Source: a virus. From it: 23,429 bases of DNA. The position numbers and the translations under genes were made by a program. Shown piece by piece: positions 1 through 6,705 of this stretch; the stretch's first letter is position 1, and each line of letters starts with the position of its first letter. Below the pieces are notes generated by a model. The model was not told the origin of the DNA. It did not search any database and was given only the letters and a program-made list of their open reading frames with translations. The stretch is from the IMG/VR virus record IMGVR_UViG_3300044846_005683, positions 1-23,429 of that record; one strand, given 5' to 3'.

Positions 1-866
1 AAAGATTGTCTAACTGGACGCGTTATAGTATTATTAATGGTTCTAATAACACTATCAATCTGTCTATCGATATTTGGACCAAAATATTTTTTACCTTTTA
101 ATAAAATATTAGAAACAGCTTCTCCTTTATCTGCTATTAATTTTAAATGGGATTTACTTAATTTACCGCTTGAAACAGCTTCTTGATAAAATTTAGTTAT
201 TGCAGTTATAGCATCTGTAGATCCTTCGGCTGCATCTTTCCATAGTTTAGATGCAGATCTTAATCCACCTAATGATTGAAGTGCTCCTTTGAATCCTAAT
301 TTTATACCGGAACCTACAACCGGAATTATTGCTACTAATGAAAGTGTTCCCTCTAAATATTTACCTCTCGCAAAATATATTATAGCATTAACAGCATCTA
401 TTATGTCACCATATCCAGGAATCAATCCAAGCCAATCCATTGCAGTTTGGATGGTATCAATTGTAGATGGGGCTTTTTCTTTAGATTGTTTTGCTGTAGC
501 TAATTGTTGGTTTTGTTTGGTTTGTTGTTTTGTTCTTACCGCTGAAACTTTGATTATTTCCATTTCATTACCATCAACTGATAATTTAGGTATTCTGTCG
601 TTTTCTGAATACTCCCATGTTGTATTAGTGTCTGAAGCTTGAATATATGCAGTTCCGTCGCTATAAAAGTGTACAATACCCGTTTCTGGATCATCAAATA
701 CAAATGTTTTCATACCAGAAAAATATCCTGGATATTCGTTTATCTTTGCAAATAATTTTTCAACTTTCGGCCAATTCGACGTTACTGTTTGTTCAATTAG
801 ATGATTGGCTTTTGCAACTTCAACTTCTTCTAATATGATATTTTTTATGATTTTGAGTTGATGCAT
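1..866 (-). CDS. Partial protein with toxin-like hydrophobic segment; runs off left edge
   Basis: The reading frame is open from an ATG at 866 to the window edge, giving 288 residues with no stop. It starts just after the stop of the small membrane-protein gene. Residues 1-110 are soluble and mixed, with an aromatic, beta-rich stretch around 45-95. Residues 110-135 are a Gln/Lys/Ala-rich linker. Residues 143-200 hold a hydrophobic segment with LGLIPGYGDIIDAVNAI, then ARGKYLEGTLS, then IIPVVGSGIKLGFK. This order (PGxGDxxDxxNA, then RGxY, then IPxxGxxxK) resembles the membrane-associated segment found before the toxin domain in Rhs and other polymorphic toxins. The rest (200-288) is charged and helical. 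Its place beside the lysis genes fits a large virion or tail-associated protein or an effector. The function is not identified, because the C-terminal part lies outside the window. Confidence 0.75.
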   Translation of the reverse strand, partial: MHQLKIIKNIILEEVEVAKANHLIEQTVTSNWPKVEKLFAKINEYPGYFSGMKTFVFDDPETGIVHFYSDGTAYIQASDTNTTWEYSENDRIPKLSVDGNEMEIIKVSAVRTKQQTKQNQQLATAKQSKEKAPSTIDTIQTAMDWLGLIPGYGDIIDAVNAIIYFARGKYLEGTLSLVAIIPVVGSGIKLGFKGALQSLGGLRSASKLWKDAAEGSTDAITAITKFYQEAVSSGKLSKSHLKLIADKGEAVSNILLKGKKYFGPNIDRQIDSVIRTINNTITRPVRQS

Positions 867-874
867 AATATCTT

Positions 875-889
875 TTTTATAATAAATAT
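875..889 (-). promoter_or_regulatory. AT-rich intergenic element, copy A
   Basis: Read on the minus strand this is ATATTTATTATAAAA, 8 nt before the ATG of the gene starting at 866. The same 15 bases occur exactly at 9142-9156, and variants occur at 4119-4132, 13040-13054 and 23235-23249, each ahead of a start codon. It may be a phage promoter or a translation-favouring leader. In so AT-rich a genome, chance is a real alternative. Confidence 0.25.
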
Positions 890-1239
890 CACGTTTTCCA
901 AAAGAGCTGTACTAATATTAGTGCAAATGCTAATAATAAAGATATTGCAGTTTTTGCATTAATTGATTCTTCCCGAAAAATATATGTCATTAGTGTGAAT
1001 ATGAATATACCAGCACAGAAAGAAATAAATCGTCCGGGCCAAAATAACCCACCGAATCCATACACAACATAACTAGTTGCTTCCATAAACAACCACGTGA
1101 TAGGAACTCCTAGTAACATTAAAGCCCATCGCCATTCTTTTGCCCATGGCCAAATTAATGGACCATTAACTTGTATCCAAACTATAATTTGACCTAAAAT
1201 AAATAGTAAAAATGATAATAGTATGTAACGATAATTCAT
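889..1239 (-). CDS. Small four-TM membrane protein, unknown function
   Basis: This 116-aa protein is almost entirely hydrophobic. Predicted membrane spans lie at about residues 5-24, 38-58, 70-88 and 95-114, with a conserved-looking core of aromatic and Gly residues (QVNGPLIWPW near 23-32, GVPITWLF near 44-51, LFWPGRF near 65-71). The overall pattern resembles small uncharacterised membrane proteins often found in marine phages, but I cannot name a family. It follows the spanin-like pair after a 35-nt gap and precedes the large partial gene. It may assist lysis or host membrane takeover, which is inference from position only. It has no cleavable signal peptide. Confidence 0.8.
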   Translation of the reverse strand: MNYRYILLSFLLFILGQIIVWIQVNGPLIWPWAKEWRWALMLLGVPITWLFMEATSYVVYGFGGLFWPGRFISFCAGIFIFTLMTYIFREESINAKTAISLLLAFALILVQLFWKT

Positions 1240-1274
1240 ACTTTATTATATAATAGTATATTGCAAAATCCAAT

Positions 1275-1808
1275 TTAATTAGGAAAGTTGTATACTCTAG
1301 GTCTTATAGCTTCCGGAAATCTGTATTCCCATTGTAACGGAGGTGATTCTTCTCGTTCTGAGACTTTGTGGATTCTGTATTCTGCGGGGGTGTTGATAAA
1401 CAGCAAATTTGCATTTTTATTATTTAAATCTACATAATAAAATGATAAATCTACCAATTTTATTATAGAATCACTGTAAGAGTAATATATCCAAGTCCCA
1501 TCTACCGCAGCCCGATATATAAGATTCTCTAATAATTCCAATTTTTTTAGTTTTTCAACATAGAAGTTATAGTAAGATTTTTGTATTGAATCTAAACTGT
1601 CATTTAAATTGGAAATACGTTGAAATTGATTTTTTAACTGTAATATTTCTTGCTTTTGTTTTTCAAAAACAATATTAATATTATCTGCTTGTTTTTTTGT
1701 TAAAATAACAACTTCTTCCCCTTTAAAGACTGTCTGAAGTGGGTAGCGTGATTGTGCTGAAATCGTAAACGCCGCCGTTATCAATACTACCAGTAATAGA
1801 TTTTTCAT
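1275..1808 (-). CDS. Secreted coiled-coil protein, candidate outer partner of a spanin-like pair
   Basis: This 177-aa protein starts with a classic signal peptide (MKNLLLVVLITAAFTISAQS), and cleavage is likely near ISAQ. Such an Ala-Gln end is common in Bacteroidota. Residues 35-95 are a charged helical region, probably coiled coil, and the C-terminal third is Tyr- and Pro-rich and probably folded. Its first 28 codons overlap the end of the upstream coiled-coil gene (1723-2112) in another frame. That arrangement, a TM/coiled-coil protein overlapping a secreted protein beside holin and endolysin genes, is that of Rz/Rz1 spanins. However, the protein contains no cysteine, so it cannot be a lipoprotein as typical outer spanins are. 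The spanin role is therefore an inference. A periplasmic or virion-associated helper is the alternative. Confidence 0.7.
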   Translation of the reverse strand: MKNLLLVVLITAAFTISAQSRYPLQTVFKGEEVVILTKKQADNINIVFEKQKQEILQLKNQFQRISNLNDSLDSIQKSYYNFYVEKLKKLELLENLIYRAAVDGTWIYYSYSDSIIKLVDLSFYYVDLNNKNANLLFINTPAEYRIHKVSEREESPPLQWEYRFPEAIRPRVYNFPN

Positions 1809-2112
1809 ATTTAAGTTCCCGGTTGACTTGTTTTAAATTGTCTCCCATAACATTTAATTCCGATGAAACTTGTTTTACTTGATTCTGTAACTGGTTATTT
1901 GATAACTGCAATTCACTGTTTTTTGTTTCTAATGAATTGACAGTTCCCTTAAGTTGTTTATTTTGATTTGTTAATTGAGTGTTCTTTGTTTCTAATATTA
2001 TATTTTCGCCAACAACTACTACATGTCCGTGACCAGCTGATGCTACTTGTAATATAATTAATGTTATAATAGATAGTGCGATTGCTAATACAATTAATTT
2101 TCGTTTCTTCAC
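1723..2112 (-). CDS. Membrane-anchored coiled-coil protein, inner-spanin-like
   Basis: The start is GTG at 2112, preceded by an AAGGA Shine-Dalgarno-like sequence about 7 nt upstream. The 129-aa product has a basic N-terminus (MKKRK), one membrane span at about 6-26, and then a long Asn/Gln-rich coiled coil (about 35-105) with repeating TKN/LETKN units. The C-terminal tail is flexible. This is the layout of inner-membrane spanins (Rz): an N-terminal anchor and a periplasmic coiled coil. The last 86 nt overlap the next gene, which carries its own signal peptide, as in Rz/Rz1 pairs. The segment ASAGHG after the TM could be a cleavage site, in which case the protein would be secreted rather than anchored. 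Confidence 0.75.
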   Translation of the reverse strand: MKKRKLIVLAIALSIITLIILQVASAGHGHVVVVGENIILETKNTQLTNQNKQLKGTVNSLETKNSELQLSNNQLQNQVKQVSSELNVMGDNLKQVNRELKYEKSITGSIDNGGVYDFSTITLPTSDSL

Positions 2113-2115
2113 AGA

Positions 2116-2385
2116 TCAATCCTTTTTTGTAGACAGCAATGCCATAATTATTTCTTTAAGACTTTTAGATGATTCTGTGTTTTCTTTGATTGTTGACGAT
2201 GACTTTTTTAGTTCTTGTTTTATGCTAGTTCTAACTTCATCTTGCAACTCTTCCAATCTAGTGCGGTAATCATCTTCACTTTTCATGAGCTTATTAAGAA
2301 AGTGCCAACATAGGTATCCTAGGCCTAAGACCGCTAGTCCTAAGACACCATATTGAGTTAATGTTTCAAATATTCCAAATGACAT
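2116..2385 (-). CDS. Single-TM holin-like protein (BhlA/UviB type), longer paralog
   Basis: This 89-aa protein has one membrane span near residues 12-31 and a charged helical tail (33-80) rich in Glu, Lys and Ser. Its N-terminal section FGIFETLTQYGVLGLAVLGL aligns with that of the next upstream gene (2392-2583), sharing FG-x-FE-x-L-xx-YG-xx-GL-x-VL-x-LGY and a Trp after it. The two are clearly tandem paralogs. A short TM helix with a charged cytoplasmic tail inside a lysis cassette is typical of BhlA/UviB-type holin-like proteins. Whether it forms holes or regulates the main holin cannot be told from sequence. Confidence 0.7.
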   Translation of the reverse strand: MSFGIFETLTQYGVLGLAVLGLGYLCWHFLNKLMKSEDDYRTRLEELQDEVRTSIKQELKKSSSTIKENTESSKSLKEIIMALLSTKKD

Positions 2386-2391
2386 AATTGT

Positions 2392-2583
2392 TTATTGTTT
2401 TTTGCGTGTTGTTTTAGTTTCTTTTAGTTTTTGTCGGTCTTTTTCTGCTAAATTGCGTTGGATAAAAATCCAAGCAACATATCCTAAAGCTAAAACTACT
2501 AACCCAATTGGTCCATAATCAGCTAATTGTTCAAATACTCCAAAATTAGGTGCCGAGATGGTTGAATCTGCTGCTGGTATCAT
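2392..2583 (-). CDS. Single-TM holin-like protein, shorter paralog
   Basis: This 63-aa protein has one membrane span at about residues 24-42 and a Lys/Arg-rich tail ending TTRKKQ. Its FGVFEQLADYGPIGLVVLAL section parallels the neighbouring 89-aa gene, so the two arose by duplication. The tails differ: this one is short and basic, while the other is long and carries mixed charge. A strong AAAGGAG ribosome binding site lies about 7 nt before the ATG, inside the end of the holin gene, and the ATG overlaps that gene's stop by 4 nt (ATGA). Efficient translation coupled to the holin is likely. Confidence 0.7.
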   Translation of the reverse strand: MIPAADSTISAPNFGVFEQLADYGPIGLVVLALGYVAWIFIQRNLAEKDRQKLKETKTTRKKQ

Positions 2584-2999
2584 TGTCGATCTCCTTTATG
2601 TGTGTCAAATTTATCTAATATTTTATTTAATATGTCTGCCTGAATGAATCCAGCCATTGATGCATTTTTTAATGCACTTAATAATTCAAAAACAATAAAT
2701 GGCACCAGTATTGTTTCACTTAACCAACTAGTGCCAGGAAATCCTTTTTCCACTAGCAATAACACTGTTAAAATTACAATCCATGTTACTGTGGTTCGCA
2801 ATACTTTTAGTGCTTTAAATGTTTGGAAGCCTTCTCGTTTAACGCCAGCAACTATTCCAAAAAACCCGTCGAACAATACCACAGCAATTAATGCCAAATA
2901 TTGTTCGACGTGATTTAAGGTTAGATTGTAAAAATATGTACTAATAAATGTCATAGTTGTTGTTAGTACTAGTGATATTGCTAATGGTATCGATTTCAT
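2580..2999 (-). CDS. Phage holin, Phage_holin_4-like
   Basis: This 139-aa protein has three to four hydrophobic spans (about 5-24, 33-52, 70-86, 95-110). It carries the hallmarks of the Phage_holin_4 (toxin secretion/phage lysis) family: an Asp in the second span followed by a Gly-rich turn (FDGFFGIVAG, 43-52), a basic loop with KREGF, and the late FELLSALKNASMAG segment (104-117), which matches the family's E-L-x-S-x-x-x-N-x-x-x-x-G signature. Holins open the inner membrane so that endolysin reaches the wall. The start codon overlaps the endolysin stop by 1 nt (TAATG), tying the two together. This is the best candidate for the main holin of the cassette. Confidence 0.85.
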   Translation of the reverse strand: MKSIPLAISLVLTTTMTFISTYFYNLTLNHVEQYLALIAVVLFDGFFGIVAGVKREGFQTFKALKVLRTTVTWIVILTVLLLVEKGFPGTSWLSETILVPFIVFELLSALKNASMAGFIQADILNKILDKFDTHKGDRQ

Positions 3000-3808
3000 T
3001 ATTTTATATCATTTGATTCAATTAATGTATATGAAAATTTATTTCCGTTCATTTCACGAGCTTTACGACAAATTGCCATAAATTCTTCAAAATCTTTGGA
3101 CCGTTTAAATACCTGACATCCTTCTGACCAATTTTCGACGTATGTTGAATCCGCACCAGCTTTATGAATGTTGATACCAAATACACCTTCTTGAATTTTG
3201 TTTTCATCATATACCATATCCTTGTTTGGATCACGGAATACTTTAACCGGTTTGTTTTGACCTAATGCTTCATATTTTCCTGCATGAAGTCTCATGATAT
3301 GAGAATCAATATATTGTCCTTCAACTAATCGTGCTACCCCAGCTTTATTTCCGTATTGCATAACACCTTTTGTTCCTGGATCTGTAGTTGCAGGCCAACA
3401 GTGAAATTTTTCTTCGCCGTTAACAGTATATGATAAAGTGATATGATCATCAAACAGATTGGTTACTTTTTGTCCCGGGACAACATTACGAACACCTATA
3501 ATATTTAATAGATAATCTTTACCTTCAAACCATTTATATCCTTTTGCAGTAACCGCAGTTTTAACTTGATCTTTAGTGTATTTTGCCACAGCCGGTTTAG
3601 CTGCTGGCGTTACTTTTGATTCTACAACTATTCCCATTTTAGCTAATGTAGCAGGACCTACTACTCCATCTGGAGTTAATCCATTTTTAGCTTGCCATTC
3701 TTTTACAGCTTCTTCTGTTTTTGGTCCAAAATTTCCTACTTGTTCTATTCCTAAAACTGCTTGAATTTTTTTAACGACCTCGTTGTTGTCACCTCTTTTT
3801 AGTACCAT
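2999..3808 (-). CDS. Endolysin: PG_binding_1 domain plus YkuD-like catalytic region
   Basis: This 269-aa protein starts with a peptidoglycan-binding type 1 domain (about residues 3-60). Its core includes LKRGDNNEVVKKIQ, FGPKTEEAVKEWQ and LTPDGVVGPATLAKMG. After a Pro/Ala/Lys linker (62-78) comes a domain of about 190 residues. Near its end are H215 (INIHKAG) and S228-E-G230-C231 (WSEGCQVF), spaced like the His...Ser-x-Gly-Cys active site of YkuD/L,D-transpeptidase-fold enzymes. There is no signal peptide, so release through the neighbouring holin is expected. The context makes it the lysis enzyme, cutting or exchanging peptide cross-links in peptidoglycan. The exact bond is not predictable. 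The overall match to canonical YkuD domains is limited to the active-site signature. Confidence 0.82.
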   Translation of the reverse strand: MVLKRGDNNEVVKKIQAVLGIEQVGNFGPKTEEAVKEWQAKNGLTPDGVVGPATLAKMGIVVESKVTPAAKPAVAKYTKDQVKTAVTAKGYKWFEGKDYLLNIIGVRNVVPGQKVTNLFDDHITLSYTVNGEEKFHCWPATTDPGTKGVMQYGNKAGVARLVEGQYIDSHIMRLHAGKYEALGQNKPVKVFRDPNKDMVYDENKIQEGVFGINIHKAGADSTYVENWSEGCQVFKRSKDFEEFMAICRKAREMNGNKFSYTLIESNDIK

Positions 3809-3811
3809 ACA

Positions 3812-4069
3812 TTAACCTTGTTCTTCGTTATTATTTTGATTGTTATTATGTTTGCCTGAGAATTTTTCTAATCCAGCAATACCTAAACTTCCTAGAGTTA
3901 CAATTACAAATGAGTTGTAAATGTATTCATTCAATCGCAAATCATTACCTAAAGCACCAGTAACTAAATCTACGATCATTGCAAGTGTCATCACAGCAAA
4001 TGACATAAATCCAATAATCGTTTTTTCATTGTAATCATTGGAATTTTTAAAAATTTCTTTAAATTTCAT
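3812..4069 (-). CDS. Small two-TM membrane protein, holin-like
   Basis: This 85-aa protein has a charged N-terminus, two membrane spans (about 18-38 and 50-68) separated by a short polar loop, and a C-terminal tail rich in Asn and Gln. It is the first gene of the lysis cassette, just upstream of the endolysin, and has a good AAAGGTG ribosome binding site before the ATG. Size, topology and position suggest a second holin or a holin regulator (antiholin), but no specific family is recognised. The 66-nt gap before it is one of the largest non-coding stretches in the window, so transcription of the lysis block may start there. Confidence 0.7.
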   Translation of the reverse strand: MKFKEIFKNSNDYNEKTIIGFMSFAVMTLAMIVDLVTGALGNDLRLNEYIYNSFVIVTLGSLGIAGLEKFSGKHNNNQNNNEEQG

Positions 4070-4135
4070 AGCACACCTTTAATTTTTAAAAATTAATAAC
4101 TAGTTAATTTAAAGTAACTTTTATATAAATATGTT
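4070..4135 (-). promoter_or_regulatory. Intergenic region between glycan island and lysis cassette
   Basis: This 66-nt AT-rich gap separates the last glycosyltransferase from the lysis genes. It holds a perfect 16-nt palindrome at 4080-4095 made only of A and T, a second palindrome TAACTAGTTA at 4097-4106, and a variant of the recurrent AT element at 4119-4132 (ATATTTATATAAAA on the minus strand). A promoter and operator for the lysis block, or a weak terminator for the glycan operon, would fit. No GC-rich terminator stem is present. Confidence 0.3.
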
Positions 4136-5359
4136 TTAATTACATTTAATTAGATTTTTTTCATATGACTCTAATGAATATACCGATATTTTGAGATTGC
4201 CTAATTGAAAGTCGCCAATTTCTCCCGAATCTTGTAGTATTTCTGATAATTGTTGAATGTATGCAAAATCCTGATTAGTCATTCTAGTAGCATCCATTTC
4301 AACTACAACATCATTTTCACCGTGTGGGTCATTGTGCCCTATACACAGAATTCGTTTATCAAGTTCAAACGACGTTTTTGACTGTTCTTTATCTATATAA
4401 TGTGATGTTATAACTCCCAGTTCATCATCTATATATATTCGATCACACCATGGCTCTAAAAGTTCTAGTAATGAGGAATTGCATTTAGTAACTACGAATG
4501 CAATATTATATTTCGGTAATACTTTAGGCATCATTAATTCGTCATGCAGAACATTTTGTCCCCATTTTCTCCACCATTCTCGAAACTTAATAGCGCGCAA
4601 TGTTTTATATTCTTCTGAATCTTTTGGTTTATACCAAATAGTGCCATCGGGTAATGGTATCTCAGCTTCAATTTCAATACCATCTTTAAAACGACTGCCT
4701 CTGCACGTCATATGATATACAAACGAATCGCGAGACTGAATTAATTCATATCCAGATAAATGCATTCTATTAAAAATATCTGAATCTTCTAATTCCATCG
4801 GAGCAAATAATGGATCATGGCCACCAATAGATTGAAAGTCTGATTTATACATCATCCATGGGGCAAAGATTCCGTTTGTGTGCTTATCTGCATTTTCTTG
4901 TTCTAGAATATCCACTTCTTTTAAAAATGCATCACGTTCGAACTCTGCAGGCTCAAATCCAAATGATCTTACATGTTTCTCCGGACCTGGCGGATGCAAT
5001 GGCGGTTCAATACGTGTTGCTGCAACTACTACACCAGGTTTCATATGTTTCAATGAATTTGGTACATGATTCTTTGTTGTAATCATATCAGCGTGAAGTA
5101 TGCTAAAGATTTCCGTTCTAGATAATTCTACACCCCTATCATATAATATTGTATGTCCTACTCGTTCCGGACCAACGTTTCTATACTTAACGAAATGTTC
5201 GCCGTCTAACGATTGAATCCAATCCCACGTACCATCTGTCGATGCATCATCTAACAAAACAATATCATGTGCAACACCGTAACACTCTGTAATTGATGCA
5301 ACTGCTTGTTGCAAATACTTTAAATTATTCCTAGATGGAATTATAAAACTAATTCTCAT
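4136..5359 (-). CDS. GT2 glycosyltransferase with extra C-terminal domain
   Basis: This 407-aa protein opens with a GT-A fold of the GT2 family: FIIPSRNNLKYL (5-16), the nucleotide-binding LLDDASTDGT (35-44), the metal-site region LHADMI (89-93) where HAD replaces the usual DxD, and an acidic MELEDSDIF segment near 190 in the acceptor-site region. It would transfer a sugar from a nucleotide-sugar donor with inversion; donor and acceptor are unknown. Residues from about 285 to 407 form an added domain that I do not recognise, with alternating beta-like stretches. The ATG overlaps the stop of the SDR gene upstream by 4 nt. It is the last gene of the glycan island. Confidence 0.85.
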   Translation of the reverse strand: MRISFIIPSRNNLKYLQQAVASITECYGVAHDIVLLDDASTDGTWDWIQSLDGEHFVKYRNVGPERVGHTILYDRGVELSRTEIFSILHADMITTKNHVPNSLKHMKPGVVVAATRIEPPLHPPGPEKHVRSFGFEPAEFERDAFLKEVDILEQENADKHTNGIFAPWMMYKSDFQSIGGHDPLFAPMELEDSDIFNRMHLSGYELIQSRDSFVYHMTCRGSRFKDGIEIEAEIPLPDGTIWYKPKDSEEYKTLRAIKFREWWRKWGQNVLHDELMMPKVLPKYNIAFVVTKCNSSLLELLEPWCDRIYIDDELGVITSHYIDKEQSKTSFELDKRILCIGHNDPHGENDVVVEMDATRMTNQDFAYIQQLSEILQDSGEIGDFQLGNLKISVYSLESYEKNLIKCN

Positions 5360-6165
5360 TGTTTCCTTAATATATTATAAACTTGTTGTATGCCAGTTTC
5401 GATGCCGATATAATCAATAATCGGAATACTAGTATTTTCAATAATTGGAGTATTAAATGTACCAGTATATGGATTTGCAATACTAGATGATTCTATAATG
5501 ATTTCAACTTTATGTGAATCTAATTCATTGATCATTGTTGCAATATCTGATAACATGTATTTTTTTCGATAGCAACAATCTAAACTATGAGGCGGTGGTT
5601 CCCATGTCCGATCTCGTTTCAAATAAAATTTAATAACTGATACTAAATCTTTCATGTAGAAAAAATCCATATATTTATCTTGATGAATGATTATAGGTTG
5701 TTTATCAATATAACGTTTGATATTAGATTTAATAAATCTAGATTCTAATTCATTTTCATCAAAAACACCGAATATTCTTATGTTATAAAAATATGATATA
5801 TTATCAATTAGTTTTGATATTATATGTTTACTTAATCCATATGGCGATGCTGGCATTCCATCTTCTGCACCAGATCCGAAACTTATAAGTTGATTGAATT
5901 TATGTTTGTTATTCCATAAATTATAAAACATACTTAAGTTTTCATGTGTAATATTAAATTCATCTACATGTAATCTACTACCACCTTTAATTGCTGTATG
6001 TATTACTAAATCAAAATGTTTATCTTTAAAATATAAATCAGTTGCACTTCTATCTGTTAAATCAAAATCATCGCGAGTGATAACAGTTATATCATGATCT
6101 GTATATAATGCTGAATACAAACTTTTAGCAATATAACCATTTCCGCCAGTAATTAATATTTTCAT
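5356..6165 (-). CDS. NAD-dependent epimerase/dehydratase (extended SDR)
   Basis: This 269-aa Rossmann protein has the nucleotide-binding GGNGYIA motif (7-13) near its start and the catalytic Tyr-x3-Lys as Y109GLSK113, with serines in FGSGA just before (97-99). It probably reduces, epimerises or dehydrates a nucleotide-linked sugar. The protein is shorter than typical UDP-galactose 4-epimerases (about 330 aa) and nearer in size to RmlD-like reductases, but I cannot assign a substrate. Its start overlaps the stop of the TPP-enzyme beta-like gene by 1 nt (TAATG), so it may act on the product of that enzyme, for example by reducing a keto group. Confidence 0.85.
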   Translation of the reverse strand: MKILITGGNGYIAKSLYSALYTDHDITVITRDDFDLTDRSATDLYFKDKHFDLVIHTAIKGGSRLHVDEFNITHENLSMFYNLWNNKHKFNQLISFGSGAEDGMPASPYGLSKHIISKLIDNISYFYNIRIFGVFDENELESRFIKSNIKRYIDKQPIIIHQDKYMDFFYMKDLVSVIKFYLKRDRTWEPPPHSLDCCYRKKYMLSDIATMINELDSHKVEIIIESSSIANPYTGTFNTPIIENTSIPIIDYIGIETGIQQVYNILRKQ

Positions 6166-6701
6166 TATTTTTCTTTAGAATAATCGCCGAACTCAACTAA
6201 TATAGTACTTTTTCCATCTGTACGATTTAATGCTAATTCATATGCAGGAACGATATCTTCTGGTTCATGTAATTCGATAATGTCAATTGTTTTACACATC
6301 ATTCTGAATGCATCTGCAAAATTACCTTTATGTTGATCTTGCGGATCTACAGGACGTTCGCTACCTACTGCAACTCTAATAATTGCTTTTGGAGTACATC
6401 GACCATCTGATAACAACATAAATTTATCTAGATGATTGATTATTTGATCTGTTCCCATTAATAAAAAATTCCATCTCGGCATAATAGAAACTGGAATCAT
6501 TCCTTGTATAGCCATACCGTTAACGACGCCGCTTTGCAAATATTCTGCTACAGGGAATTCTATTTTCTTTTCATCAGGAATATGTGTTAATGTATCATAC
6601 AAACCAGTACCAGCATATTTAACAGCTTGTCCGATAAATATAGTTTTATCATGTTTAGCTAATAAGGACATTGCCTTTTTTAATTCTTCAAAATATTTCA
6701 T
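6165..6701 (-). CDS. Thiamine-diphosphate enzyme, E1-beta-like (Pyr domain only)
   Basis: This 178-aa protein matches the pyrimidine-binding domain of E1 beta subunits of 2-oxo-acid dehydrogenases. It has FPVAEYLQSGVVNGMAIQG (49-67), containing Glu53, which should be the residue that activates the TPP aminopyrimidine. Then come a Phe-containing segment and TDQIINHLDKF, and later IIRVAVGSERPVDPQDQH. The C-terminal transketolase_C domain of normal E1 beta (total about 325 aa) is missing, and no E2 or E3 gene is nearby. It should pair with the alpha-like gene immediately upstream (4-nt gap). In this setting the likely reaction is acyloin-type transfer of a two-carbon unit from pyruvate or a similar acid to a keto sugar, as known for AviB1/AviB2 of avilamycin. 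That is inference. Confidence 0.82.
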   Translation of the reverse strand: MKYFEELKKAMSLLAKHDKTIFIGQAVKYAGTGLYDTLTHIPDEKKIEFPVAEYLQSGVVNGMAIQGMIPVSIMPRWNFLLMGTDQIINHLDKFMLLSDGRCTPKAIIRVAVGSERPVDPQDQHKGNFADAFRMMCKTIDIIELHEPEDIVPAYELALNRTDGKSTILVEFGDYSKEK

Positions 6702-6705
6702 AACA

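Noticed and set aside
289-838. Plus-strand open frames at 289-642 and 647-838
   Set aside because: They lie opposite a continuous minus-strand frame with sensible protein composition, and the whole window is otherwise single-stranded in gene direction. They have low-quality composition and no motif.
4080-4106. Two palindromes as a rho-independent terminator
   Set aside because: The stems are almost only A-T pairs with no loop, so they would be unstable. They are kept as a possible operator or chance feature.
4124-4131. TATAAATA, the T4 late-promoter consensus, on the plus strand (also at 23241-23248)
   Set aside because: It points against the direction of every gene nearby, and such strings are expected by chance at this AT content. 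The coding-strand form is discussed as a different repeated element.
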